From Micavibrio sp. UBA7657 (lineage in GTDB: Bacteria > Pseudomonadota > Alphaproteobacteria > Micavibrionales > Micavibrionaceae): DNA of 64,000 nucleotides. The notes under the pieces are model-generated. The model did no database searches. It was not told the origin of the DNA and saw only the letters and a list, made by a program, of their open reading frames with translations. Within the stretch, counting starts at the first letter, position 1; every line of letters begins with the position of its first letter. The stretch lies in assembly GCA_002483465.1 (NCBI GenBank), contig DLHX01000001.1, positions 248,238 to 312,237 of the forward strand, given 5' to 3'. The position numbers and the translations under genes are program-made. Positions 7,734 through 16,074 of this stretch are shown here, piece after piece.

Positions 7734-8117
7734 CTAGGGCGAAGCGGCCGTCGATATCGCCGTATGAATGGCGGATATCAACGAGGGTGCAGGTTCGAAG
7801 GTTTGCTGCAGTGACTCGTGAGGACCGAGGGCAAGACGAACCCCATGGGCCAGATCAAGAGCCGCAGTAATACCAGCCGGGCGCTGGGTTTTGTCCGTAA
7901 CGGTCTGAGGAGAATGGACGGATGAAAGGAGGGGGAGGCACGTATCCGTCACGGACAAGGGAAGAGACATGGACGCGGAGGCGGTGACAGCACTTTCGTG
8001 CGACCAGGCCGTACCGGCTGAAACTGCGAGGAATAGAAGAGCGGCAAGACAGATTTTCGTGTTGCGCTGTCTACGCGCAAGCCTGTCCGAAAAATAATAA
8101 CGCTGTCGTGCCATCAC
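7734..8117 (-). CDS. Hypothetical exported small protein, 127 residues
   Basis: After a basic N-terminus (RLARRQRNTK) comes a hydrophobic stretch ICLAALLFLAVSAGTAWSHE near residues 22-41, fitting a signal peptide cleaved after an AWS or A-x-A-like site. The rest is Ser/Thr/Ala-rich with two Pro-containing segments and no recognised domain. The reading frame is uninterrupted and antisense frames give no better protein, but no homology supports it, so it may be a weak or recent gene. The 168 bp upstream of its stop towards 7565 show nothing recognisable. Confidence 0.45.
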   Translation of the reverse strand: MMARQRYYFSDRLARRQRNTKICLAALLFLAVSAGTAWSHESAVTASASMSLPLSVTDTCLPLLSSVHSPQTVTDKTQRPAGITAALDLAHGVRLALGPHESLQQTFEPAPSLISAIHTAISTAASP

Positions 8118-8303
8118 TAAAAAATCCCACCTGGAAATCGATGCCGGTTTTTATTGTCCCGGCTTTTTCTTCAGAGCGGGATTTTTCATCCCGGCTTACC
8201 CCTTATCTTTTATTGCAACATGGAAGTAATGTTATGGCAAATACTTTCGTTTCGAATTTGGATCAAATTTTAGGGATTAGCCGGGCGAACAGCGCAAAAC
8301 ATG

Positions 8304-8336
8304 AAAAAAGCGGCCCGTAGGCCGCTTTTGTTTTTT
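8304..8336. terminator. Bidirectional rho-independent terminator downstream of rho
   Basis: The 10 bp stem AAAAGCGGCC/GGCCGCTTTT (8306-8329) with a CGTA loop is flanked by A-rich sequence on one side and GTTTTTTG on the other. It therefore works in both directions. On the minus strand it sits about 15 bp beyond the rho stop codon. Confidence 0.85.
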
Positions 8337-8351
8337 GAGCCTGCTTAAGGG

Positions 8352-9608
8352 CTACTGATTCATACTCGTGAAGAACTCGTCGTTCGTCTTCGTCGTCTTC
8401 ATCTTATCCAAGAGGAACTCGACAGCGTCGACGGTGCCCATCGGGTTGAGAATACGGCGCAGCAGCCACATTTTCTGAAGCATGTCCTTGTCGACCAGCA
8501 ATTCCTCTTTCCGTGTTCCGGATTTCTGGATGTCGATTGCCGGGAAGACACGCTTGTCGGCGATTTTTCTGTCGAGAACGATTTCCGAGTTACCCGTCCC
8601 TTTGAATTCTTCGAAGATGACCTCGTCCATACGGCTGCCGGTATCGATCAGCGCCGTGGCGATGATGGTGAGCGAGCCGCCCTGTTCAATGTTACGCGCA
8701 GCACCGAAGAAACGCTTCGGGCGTTGCAGGGCGTTGGCGTCGACACCGCCCGTCAGGACTTTACCTGATGACGGAACAACCGTGTTGTAAGCGCGGGCTA
8801 AACGCGTGATGGAATCGAGAAGGATGATGACGTCGCGCTTGTGCTCGACAAGGCGCTTCGCTTTTTCCATGACCATTTCCGCGACCTGTACGTGGCGCGT
8901 GGCCGGTTCGTCGAACGTTGACGAAACCACTTCGCCGCGCACGGAGCGCGCCATATCGGTGACTTCTTCGGGGCGTTCGTCGATCAGAAGAACGATCAGG
9001 TAAGCTTCCGGGTGGTTCGCCGCAATCGACGAGGCGATATTCTGCAGCATCACGGTTTTACCGGTACGCGGCGGCGCGACGATCAACGCACGCTGGCCGA
9101 AGCCGATCGGCGCCGTGAGTTCGATAACGCGCTGGACGTTGTTCTTTTTCGTCGGGTCCGGAATTTCCAGTTTGATTTTACGGTCCGGATAAAGCGGCGT
9201 GAGGTTGTCGAAATTGATGCGGTGGCGGACTTTGTCCGGACCTTCGTTGTTGATCGAGCCGACTTTGAGCAGCGCGAAATAACGCTCGGAATCTTTCGGC
9301 GCGCGGATCTCGCCCTCGACGATATCGCCGGTGCGAAGTGAAAAGCGGCGAACCTGGCTCGGAGAGACATAAATGTCGTCCGGACCCGGCAGGTAGTTTT
9401 CTTCGGGGCTGCGCAGGAAGCCGAAGCCGTCCTGGAGCACTTCGAGCACGCCGGTGCCGGAGATAGGCACGCCTTCCTCGGCGAGCTGCTTGAGGATCGC
9501 GAACATCATGTCCTGCTTGCGCATGGCGCTGCAGTTCTCAATCTTCAGCTCTTCGGCGAATGCGAGAAGCTCGGCGGGTGAGCGGACCTTTAATTCCTGT
9601 AAATTCAT
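8352..9608 (-). CDS. rho: Transcription termination factor Rho
   Basis: Hexameric RNA-dependent ATPase. The N-terminal helix bundle is followed by a cold-shock-like RNA-binding domain with DGFGFLRS (60-67), P-loop APPRTGKT (178-185), LLIDERPEEVTDM (Walker B region) and the Q- and R-loop segments (VVPSSGKVLTGGVDANALQRPKRFFGAARN split over the catalytic core). Its 418 residues match the family. It lies between mnmE and the haem genes as in many Alphaproteobacteria. The long upstream gap is a candidate for autoregulatory attenuation, as known for rho in other bacteria. Confidence 0.98.
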   Translation of the reverse strand: MNLQELKVRSPAELLAFAEELKIENCSAMRKQDMMFAILKQLAEEGVPISGTGVLEVLQDGFGFLRSPEENYLPGPDDIYVSPSQVRRFSLRTGDIVEGEIRAPKDSERYFALLKVGSINNEGPDKVRHRINFDNLTPLYPDRKIKLEIPDPTKKNNVQRVIELTAPIGFGQRALIVAPPRTGKTVMLQNIASSIAANHPEAYLIVLLIDERPEEVTDMARSVRGEVVSSTFDEPATRHVQVAEMVMEKAKRLVEHKRDVIILLDSITRLARAYNTVVPSSGKVLTGGVDANALQRPKRFFGAARNIEQGGSLTIIATALIDTGSRMDEVIFEEFKGTGNSEIVLDRKIADKRVFPAIDIQKSGTRKEELLVDKDMLQKMWLLRRILNPMGTVDAVEFLLDKMKTTKTNDEFFTSMNQ

Positions 9609-9900
9609 GAATTTCTCTTATTTTGTTTTTTTATAATCCCCGGAGTACTTCCACAATGGCCGGAAATATCCTTGTTTCCAGCGTTCAATCCTTGGCCTTA
9701 AAACAGTTGAGTGCTTTTGAGGGGGATTTTGCGGCGCCTGCAGGAATGAATATTATAAAACTTGTTTCCTGCGGCCGCGCGAACGGCGATAACGTCCAGT
9801 AATTCCTAGTGTTTTTTTGGATTTATCACAAAGATGTCTAACCTATAACCGGGCCATCCATGAGAGTCAAGGGATTATGTTCATTATAGCATCCGACCTG
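9609..9900 (-). promoter_or_regulatory. Long untranslated region upstream of rho
   Basis: No gene is visible in the 425 bp between rho and the plus-strand gene at 10034. The minus-strand part would form a long rho leader, as expected of a gene that controls its own transcription by Rho-dependent attenuation. No clear hairpin or riboswitch class is recognised. The assignment is by analogy, and the transcription start is not defined. Confidence 0.3.
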
Positions 9901-9916
9901 AACCTGTCCATAAAAT

Positions 9917-9970
9917 ATTTACATAATGCATAATTTATGGGGTGGGGTGCGTTAACTTTAAGGCGTGGAG
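9917..9970 (+). repeat. Second copy of the dispersed element found in mnmG
   Basis: ATTTACATAATGCAT (9917-9931) is followed by a G-rich stretch and GGCGTGG (9962-9968), in the same order as at 123-166 within mnmG. It lies about 65-115 bp upstream of the gene at 10034. Together with the related motif at 5381, 25074 and 56828 it forms a small set of dispersed sites, all in the plus orientation. Confidence 0.4.
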
Positions 9971-10033
9971 AATCTTGCTAATTCCATAACTATAATATAC
10001 CAATAGCGTCTTCCGGATCTTAAAGAGGCAATT

Positions 10034-10825
10034 ATGACCGAACCAAATGAACTGACGCTCAGGCTTAAAGGTGCCACAATTTCCCAGCTTACGAATGGGG
10101 GCGATGAGCTGACCGTCATTTTTAAGAATGTGCAGGGCGGCGAAATCAGCTTCAACGGTGCCAGCCATATTCTGGACCGGACTATAACCGCAGCCCCGAA
10201 CATCATCACGGACAGCAAAACCGCTACTGCACTGCCGCGCCTTCATCACGATGGCCAGTATGTATCAGGTAAGGGCACCTATCTGCACACCATAAAGCCC
10301 CCCGAAAAATTCGGCTATCGATTGCCTGAAGCCTATCTCTGGATTGCGCCCGACAACGTGAAGGCAGGCACTTATGCGAAAATAAAACGCCAGCTTGCCC
10401 GTTCCAGGGACGGCAACAATTATGGGCGCGAAAATATTCCGCTCCGGGACAGGCCAATACACGCCCCGCTAAAACCTTATGAGTACGCAGCCTATGAACA
10501 TTGGGCAGCCTGTGCCGCTGGCCAGGCGACGCCGGGATACGTCTTGCCGCCGATCGAGATTCTGGCCGGCTGTAGCGCCGATGGTGACGCCAGCGTCATC
10601 GAAAATAATTTATATGACATGCATAGAAAAAATATCCTGTCCGACAAATTCACAACGAATAGCGGGCGCAAAATCGATAGCCAGTACTTCAGCTGCACCG
10701 AAGCGCCCGGCGATTCCGAGCGCATCCTTGTTATGGATTTCAGGGAGCCGGGAAGCATAGTGGCCGTTTCTAAAAACAGCGCGCCAAGGAGTGCCCGTAC
10801 AATTTGCCTGACGTTTGCACCGTGA
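10034..10825 (+). CDS. Hypothetical protein, 263 residues
   Basis: Not recognised. It has a good ribosome binding site (AAAGAGGCAATT before the ATG). The N-terminal 60 residues look beta-rich (LTLRLKGATISQL, ELTVIFKNVQGG), and the middle contains the pattern GTYAKIKRQLARSRDGNNYGRE, Lys/Arg-rich. There is no signal peptide or transmembrane segment. It sits alone between rho and hemJ, where no gene is expected in the conserved order, so it is accessory. A dispersed motif shared with other accessory genes lies upstream. Confidence 0.75.
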   Translation: MTEPNELTLRLKGATISQLTNGGDELTVIFKNVQGGEISFNGASHILDRTITAAPNIITDSKTATALPRLHHDGQYVSGKGTYLHTIKPPEKFGYRLPEAYLWIAPDNVKAGTYAKIKRQLARSRDGNNYGRENIPLRDRPIHAPLKPYEYAAYEHWAACAAGQATPGYVLPPIEILAGCSADGDASVIENNLYDMHRKNILSDKFTTNSGRKIDSQYFSCTEAPGDSERILVMDFREPGSIVAVSKNSAPRSARTICLTFAP

Positions 10826-10826
10826 T

Positions 10827-11270
10827 TTAAAACGGCCTGACGATCACCATGATGACGATGATCACCATCAGCGCAGCCGGGATTTCGTTGACGATGCGGT
10901 AGAATTTCGCGGGCCGCTTGTTTTCATCGCGTCCGAAAACTTTAACCGTCTTGGCAAAAAATCCGTGCAGGCCCGCAAGCAGCAGAACGCACGCGAGTTT
11001 CATATGCATCCACGGCGCGTGCAGCAGCGCAGGATTAGCCATCAGCATTAAAATACCGAACAGGAACGTCGACATCATCGCCGGGTTGATGATGACGCGC
11101 AGTAACTTTCGCTCCATGATCTTGAATGTCTCCGACGTGACGGAGCCTTTGGGCGCATCGACGTGATAGACGAACAGACGCGGCAGATACAGCATTCCGG
11201 CCATCCAGGCGATCACCGAGATAACGTGAAAGGCGAGAAGCCAGCGGTAATGTTCGATCAAGAATTCCAT
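10827..11270 (-). CDS. hemJ: HemJ, protoporphyrinogen IX oxidase
   Basis: Oxidises protoporphyrinogen IX to protoporphyrin IX in the membrane, the penultimate step of haem synthesis. The 147-residue protein has four hydrophobic segments. The conserved FHVISVIAWMAGMLYLPRLFVYH block (about 14-36) contains the histidine used for haem binding, and the family's RxxNExPA motif appears as RIVNEIPA near residue 125. The gene lies 3 bp from hemH, and hemE-hemH-hemJ form one operon. Confidence 0.96.
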   Translation of the reverse strand: MEFLIEHYRWLLAFHVISVIAWMAGMLYLPRLFVYHVDAPKGSVTSETFKIMERKLLRVIINPAMMSTFLFGILMLMANPALLHAPWMHMKLACVLLLAGLHGFFAKTVKVFGRDENKRPAKFYRIVNEIPAALMVIIVIMVIVRPF

Positions 11271-11273
11271 GCG

Positions 11274-12344
11274 CTATGATTCCACACTCGCCGCGCGCAT
11301 ACAACAGCGCGTGAAGTTTTCGGGACAGATACGTTTGCCGCCTTCGGCTTTAATTCCTTCTTTAACCGAACCACGTTCGATGCGCTCCTGCACAATAGAG
11401 GCCAGCCCTTCGATAAAACCCGGATGGGTGGAGACAGTCGGCACGCGGTAAAAACCGGGAATGCCGAGCGTGTGGGCCAGCTCGCGGTATTCGATTTCAA
11501 TCTCCACCAGTGTTTCCACATGTTCCTGCGTGAAAGCATGCGGATACATGAGGACGGGTTTTTTATCGCGCGCCGCACGTTGCAATTCCTCTTCCGCCGA
11601 AGGGCCGATCCATTTTTTCGGACCGACGCGGGACTGGTAGCAGATCGCCCAGTCGAGATTTTGAATGCTCGCGGCAGCGGCGATTTTTTCGGCAGCCTGT
11701 TCGCATTGCCACTGGTACGGGTCGCCATCGGTGATCACGCTTTCGGGCAAGCCGTGTGCGGAGAAGAGCAGGCGGGGCCCCACGTGCCCGTCTTTTTGCG
11801 CCTGTTCGTACACGGCGCGGATATTCGCGGCGGAGGCGGCGATAAACCCGTCATTAAACGGGTAACAACAAACACTGGCCGTCGGCGCATGAAAGCCGAG
11901 TTTACTCGCCGCCTTTTCCCAGACACCAAGGGAGGAGCGCGTCGTCGTCGTCGAGAATTGCGGATAGAGCGGCAGCAGAATAATTTGATCCGCATACCAG
12001 TTGCGCACGTCGCCCATGACATCTTCCGCCATCGGGTGCCAGTAGCGCATCGAGACGAAAGTCTTGAAATTCGCGAGACCTTTCGCGTTCAGCGTTTTTT
12101 CGAGCGCTGCGGCCTGTGCTTGCGAATTTTCAAGCAGCGGGGATTTATTGCCGAGCGCGGCGTAACTGCTGCCTGCTTCGTTTTTCGAGCGGTTGCGAGA
12201 GATCATCGTGGCCACGAGAAAACGGATGGGCAGCGGCGCGCGGATGATATTTTTGTCCATGAAAAAATTAAAAAGAAACGGGCGGATCGCTTCTTTCGAA
12301 TCCGGGCCGCCGAGATTGAACAGGACAACCGCGATTTTTTTCAT
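11274..12344 (-). CDS. hemH: HemH, ferrochelatase
   Basis: Inserts Fe2+ into protoporphyrin IX. The start at 12344 (MKKIAVVLFNLGGPD) is chosen because it gives the family N-terminus and overlaps the hemE stop as TGATG; an upstream in-frame Met adds 11 residues without support. The LLPLYPQFSTTTT block and the catalytic-histidine region LLFSAHGLPESVI are present, as is YPHAFTQEHVETL(V)EIEIEY near the C-terminal third. The C-terminus ends with Cys residues (FTRCCMRAA), reminiscent of the [2Fe-2S]-binding tails of some ferrochelatases, though a full set of four Cys is not evident. Confidence 0.97.
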   Translation of the reverse strand: MKKIAVVLFNLGGPDSKEAIRPFLFNFFMDKNIIRAPLPIRFLVATMISRNRSKNEAGSSYAALGNKSPLLENSQAQAAALEKTLNAKGLANFKTFVSMRYWHPMAEDVMGDVRNWYADQIILLPLYPQFSTTTTRSSLGVWEKAASKLGFHAPTASVCCYPFNDGFIAASAANIRAVYEQAQKDGHVGPRLLFSAHGLPESVITDGDPYQWQCEQAAEKIAAAASIQNLDWAICYQSRVGPKKWIGPSAEEELQRAARDKKPVLMYPHAFTQEHVETLVEIEIEYRELAHTLGIPGFYRVPTVSTHPGFIEGLASIVQERIERGSVKEGIKAEGGKRICPENFTRCCMRAASVES

Positions 12345-13441
12345 CAGCCGAGACGCCAGTTTTTCAGCAGGTCGCACAAAGCCGCAACATGCTCGACCGG
12401 CGTATCCTTGTGAATGCCGTGGCCGAGATTGAACACGAACAGCCCGTGCGAAAGATTGGTGATGATCCGCTCCGCCGACAGCGACAACGCATCGCCCCCC
12501 GCCATCAGCGCGACAGGGTCCAGGTTGCCCTGCACGGGCAGCGTAGGCTGGAGCGTCTTCGCCGCCCAGCGCGCCGGAACGTGGGAATCCAGACCGATAG
12601 CCGTGACATTCGTGTCATGCGCATAGGCGATGTAATTCGCGCCCGCACCGCGCGGAAAACCGATGATCGGCACGTACGGATGCGCGGCCCGCAGATGCGT
12701 GACAATTTCGCGCGTCGGTTTGATCACCCAGCGCTGGAACAAATCATCATCCAGCAATCCCGCCCAGGAATCGAAAATCTGCACAGCTTCCGCCCCGGCC
12801 TGGATTTGTTTGCTGAGGTACGCCGTGGTCGATTCAACCAGCAGATCGATGAGCGCCGAGAAACTCTCCGGATCGCTGTAGGCCATTTTTTTTGCGTGCA
12901 GAAAATCACGGCTGCCACCGCCTTCGATCATGTACGCCGCCACCGTCCACGGCGCACCGGCAAAACCGATGAGCGCCGTCTGCCCGAAATTTTCCGCCTT
13001 CAGCTGCGCGGCTGTTTTCCGGAGCGCCTCGGAAACCGGCGCAAGATTTTTTTCAAAATCGCGGAAATTCAATTTGGCGATGTCAGCGCCCGAACGAAGC
13101 GGCTCAAGCCTCGGTCCTTCATTCTCGACAAATTCCAGTTTCTGCCCCAGCGCCTGCGGCACGACGAGAATATCCGAAAAAATAATCGCCGCATCCATGC
13201 CAAAACGCCGGATGGGCTGCATCGTGATTTCACACGCCGTATCCGGATCCATCGCCATCGCGAGGAAGCCGCCCTTCTTCTGCCGCAGCTCGCGATACTC
13301 GGGAAGATATCTCCCAGCCTGCCGCATGAACCAGAACGGCACGCGCTCGCCGACATGCCCGTCCAGCGTATCCAGAAATAACTTTCCCGTTTTGATCGCC
13401 CCGGGTCCGGGCTTTTTCGATTCGTGTTTCACGGTCCGCAT
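12344..13441 (-). CDS. hemE: HemE, uroporphyrinogen decarboxylase
   Basis: Decarboxylates uroporphyrinogen III to coproporphyrinogen III. The signature PFWFMRQAGRYLPEYR near residues 35-50 contains the family's Arg residues; the catalytic Asp lies in the IIFSDILVVP block (about 85-94). The G-x-x-x-FAGAPWTVAAYMIEG block follows. The N-terminus has about 15 extra residues (MRTVKHESKKPGPG), so the start may be slightly downstream. It heads the hemE-hemH-hemJ operon, divergent from the accessory block, the position that flanks the origin in Caulobacter. Confidence 0.97.
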   Translation of the reverse strand: MRTVKHESKKPGPGAIKTGKLFLDTLDGHVGERVPFWFMRQAGRYLPEYRELRQKKGGFLAMAMDPDTACEITMQPIRRFGMDAAIIFSDILVVPQALGQKLEFVENEGPRLEPLRSGADIAKLNFRDFEKNLAPVSEALRKTAAQLKAENFGQTALIGFAGAPWTVAAYMIEGGGSRDFLHAKKMAYSDPESFSALIDLLVESTTAYLSKQIQAGAEAVQIFDSWAGLLDDDLFQRWVIKPTREIVTHLRAAHPYVPIIGFPRGAGANYIAYAHDTNVTAIGLDSHVPARWAAKTLQPTLPVQGNLDPVALMAGGDALSLSAERIITNLSHGLFVFNLGHGIHKDTPVEHVAALCDLLKNWRLG

Positions 13442-13498
13442 ACTAATTATAAATAAGATTTAAAAAAGGTTTTTGATAGTAGTAGGCAGTGTGAGTCA

Positions 13499-13590
13499 TG
13501 GGGATTGAATCAGTCCCGGATTCAATACACAGAATCGATTGCCCGGAGTCCCGCGGATTCCCGGCGATTCCCGGGATTCAATCCTTGATT
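13499..13590. repeat. GATTC-rich inverted repeat between hemE and the accessory block
   Basis: GGATTGAATC at 13502-13511 is a perfect 10 bp inverted match to GATTCAATCC at 13575-13584, and a second GATTCAAT lies at 13519-13526. Between them GATTCCCGG-like units repeat (13555-13577). The arrangement resembles a REP-type intergenic element. The rest of the gap from 13442 to 13792 contains an AT-rich stretch next to hemE (13441-13480) but no DnaA box that I can see. Confidence 0.55.
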
Positions 13591-13792
13591 CCAGACAGTG
13601 CCCTTTTCCTCTTGTGAACAGGTGGATGACCGTACCCGGCCCCCCTGCATGATTTGTTCGTATCTTTATACGTCTCATTATCCCGCCATGCTGGAGCGAT
13701 TCCCTCACAGGATTAGGCACAGGGCAAAGACCCATAAAGCCTATGAGTCGAAGCCTTTTTATGTTAGCTATGATGAGGGACAAAGACCACGC

Positions 13793-14410
13793 ATGTATCA
13801 AGAAGCATTCGAAAAACTTGAACTCGATGAGACGGCCCAGATCCTGGACCGGGTGTCGCCGCTGCTGGAAGGCGTGACGTTCGATCCCGTTGAGACAACA
13901 ATTCTCGCCGCTGAAATTCCATTTTACCCGGGCTGCAAATTGCTGGACGTTGCGAACCACACGACCATGCCACCCCAGCGCCGCTTCGTGATTTACAGCA
14001 CCAAACACGCAACCGTTATAAATTTTCACAATGAATGCATCTATAAATTCAACGACGATCTGCCGATCAAGTTAGACGAAAACAATGTCGGCACTTACGT
14101 GCGGTTTTTCTTCACATATGTGCGCGGCAAGCACGGGCGCTTTATCGTTGTCGAAAATATAGACGACATCAACTGGAAGGAAGACCCGCCGCCCTCGGCC
14201 CGCCAGGCGATCGGCCGCATGATCAAGCCGGTATCGCTGACGAAAGAAATCGGCAAGGACGGCGTCTTCCATCTAGAAGCCCGCATCGTCTTCAAGGACT
14301 CGCTGTTCAAAAGCAAAGTCGTAGTGCAGCCTAATGGCCTGGTGACGCTCAGCGACGAGGAATTGCTGGTCGAGGATATGCCGGTCCTGGACGACACCTT
14401 CGGGCAGTAA
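13793..14410 (+). CDS. Hypothetical protein, 205 residues
   Basis: Not recognised. The start at 13793 (MYQEAFEKLELDETAQ) is preferred because an AGGG sequence lies upstream and the region further upstream reads as non-coding; the frame is open back to 13598. The protein is probably soluble and beta-rich (FVIYSTKHATVINFHNE, YVRFFFTYVRGKHGRFIVVE), with Asp/Glu-rich ends. A C-terminal segment (LFKSKVVVQPNGLVTLSDEE) resembles a small beta domain. It is the first gene of the block inserted at the hemE/ppsR junction. Confidence 0.75.
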   Translation: MYQEAFEKLELDETAQILDRVSPLLEGVTFDPVETTILAAEIPFYPGCKLLDVANHTTMPPQRRFVIYSTKHATVINFHNECIYKFNDDLPIKLDENNVGTYVRFFFTYVRGKHGRFIVVENIDDINWKEDPPPSARQAIGRMIKPVSLTKEIGKDGVFHLEARIVFKDSLFKSKVVVQPNGLVTLSDEELLVEDMPVLDDTFGQ

Positions 14411-14471
14411 CGCCCCTTAACTCCCTGATTCGCCAATCCTTAACGAGGCCTCAATTTTTAGCCTCTATATG

Positions 14472-14486
14472 TTAAACAGCCCTTAA
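14472..14486 (+). promoter_or_regulatory. CtrA-type binding site TTAA-N7-TTAA
   Basis: TTAA (14472-14475), seven bases, TTAA (14483-14486) is a perfect match to the half-site spacing recognised by the alphaproteobacterial cell-cycle regulator CtrA. It lies in the 211 bp gap upstream of the gene at 14622, in the region where origin-linked CtrA sites occur in Caulobacter. A single short match could arise by chance. Confidence 0.35.
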
Positions 14487-14621
14487 AAACCGCTGTTTTT
14501 TTGCCATAAACCCCGATTTTTTCCCCATTTTTCTGCTTCTTAGAAAGGAAGCCTTAAGAACTAACCCCCCATAATAAACCATAACCGGCGTTCTGTCGGT
14601 TCGCCCCGGGGGCGGGGGTTC

Positions 14622-16037
14622 ATGGGAGTTCTTTCCGTGAGGCCCTTCAGGGACAAAAAGAAAAAAATTGGTTGGGCTATGAGCGACACATTCAACGAGA
14701 TTCCTTCACTTCAGACGCAAACGCGCCGCGCGCCTTGCCGCGTGGCCTATACGCTGAATAATGCGCAGCCCGTAACCTGCAGCATCATCGGTTCGCAGCC
14801 GCTTTTCTACATGGATTTCGAAATGGACATCGACGAGGCGGACGACATGCTGTTCGACGATGCCGAGCTGCGTGTTCTTGAAAAAGAAATCGCCAGCCTG
14901 AAAAAAGAGATCGACGTGTTCGAGCGCTTCTCCGGAAATTTCGTCCGCGAGGACAACAAGACGCGCGCGCTGATGGAAAGCGATATGGCTTTCGTCACGA
15001 AGCGCGAAGAAACCAAAAATGAAATCACAATCGCGCAGATCGAGGACATGCTCGGCAAAAGCCGCATGGCCGCCGCCTATATCGATTTCGCTAAAACCAA
15101 CAATGTTTCGATGATCCACAGCACGCAAGTAGAAGACGCGTTCTATGATCGTCAGAACGGACTCATTCTCATTCATCCGCGTTTCGAACTCGGCGAACAA
15201 CTTCTGCTCGCCGCGCGCGAGCTGCGCCGTCACTGGCAGCACCGCCATGGCGCACTGATCCATCCGCTTCTGTTCCATCCCGACAGCGCCGTTCTTGTGA
15301 ACCGCGCGCAAGTTGCAGATCTGACCGTTTCAATGATCCGCATCGGTTGGGAATTGCAGTTATCAGGCATTAAAGATGCTTGGGAGAGACTGGAGAATTC
15401 ACCGATGGGTGATCTCGGCCGCGCATTCGCTTACGAAGCGTTCCTGGATTTCCGCACGCTGAATAACGGCCAGGCCGCTGCGGCAGTTTTTGAATGCTGG
15501 TTCATGTCCGAGCGTTGCCGGATTGAAGATAAAAACCTGATCCGCCAGATGCTGGCCGACAATCAGGGTTATGTCTTCGACGAGGAACAATCTGGAAAAA
15601 CCCTCACCCCGGCGCTTATTTCCGCGCTCGGCTCGATGCCCTACGGCAAAAATTACCTGAGCGGTCACTCGCAGACCATCATTGCCGACCCGCTTTTCAA
15701 CGAGGTTCGCGACCGTTCGAATGCGAATTTCCTATGGTTTATTAAGTTTGAGCGTTCTTTCCGTGAAACGGAACGCGATTTGCACAATGAGTTCGAAACC
15801 GCTGTTACCGGCGTCCGCCGGAACATTTCCAGAATTCAGGATTCGAACAATGAACGCGCCAAAAACGCAGAGATCGTCGAGCTATTCCCGGGCCAAAATC
15901 ATGGCGCGAATGAAGGCTCTGGGGATAAGTCCCGCAAATCCGGGAACCTCCTCGCTCCAAAACCGTCTGCCAAACGTAACAAAAGCAAGGCCGGCGACGG
16001 AAATGTCGTTTACTTGCGCCGCTGGTCAGGAGACTAA
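14622..16037 (+). CDS. DUF6782-like protein, possible metallopeptidase-related, 471 residues
   Basis: The assignment to DUF6782 is tentative. A coiled-coil-like segment lies near residues 80-105 (ELRVLEKEIASLKKEIDVFE) and the C-terminus is basic and disordered. The core includes LLLAARELRRHWQHRHGALIHP (about 193-214); a His-rich helix could bind metal but no HExxH is present. It is related to the next gene: both carry the block with ALRE/ARELR, FxxWF and YL(S/R)G...ADPLF/SDPLY followed by N...F.....RSxR-like segments. Start uncertain: 14622 follows a G-rich sequence, while 14679 (MSDTFNE) is the alternative. Confidence 0.75.
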   Translation: MGVLSVRPFRDKKKKIGWAMSDTFNEIPSLQTQTRRAPCRVAYTLNNAQPVTCSIIGSQPLFYMDFEMDIDEADDMLFDDAELRVLEKEIASLKKEIDVFERFSGNFVREDNKTRALMESDMAFVTKREETKNEITIAQIEDMLGKSRMAAAYIDFAKTNNVSMIHSTQVEDAFYDRQNGLILIHPRFELGEQLLLAARELRRHWQHRHGALIHPLLFHPDSAVLVNRAQVADLTVSMIRIGWELQLSGIKDAWERLENSPMGDLGRAFAYEAFLDFRTLNNGQAAAAVFECWFMSERCRIEDKNLIRQMLADNQGYVFDEEQSGKTLTPALISALGSMPYGKNYLSGHSQTIIADPLFNEVRDRSNANFLWFIKFERSFRETERDLHNEFETAVTGVRRNISRIQDSNNERAKNAEIVELFPGQNHGANEGSGDKSRKSGNLLAPKPSAKRNKSKAGDGNVVYLRRWSGD

Positions 16038-16074
16038 CCCGTCGCAAAATTCTAACCCTGCTGAGTTCCTGCTT

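Noticed and set aside
8233..8320. A possible 28-codon peptide (MANTFVSNLDQILG...) with GGAAG upstream, ending in the terminator hairpin
   Set aside because: It overlaps the bidirectional terminator and has no supporting conservation; too short to claim.
13442..13500. Replication origin immediately next to hemE
   Set aside because: The stretch is AT-rich but has no DnaA-box-like sequence; kept only as part of the junction finding.
13598..13792. Upstream extension of the hypothetical gene at 13793 giving a 270-residue protein
   Set aside because: The extra 65 residues look non-coding, the ribosome binding site favours 13793, and the region overlaps the inverted-repeat spacer.
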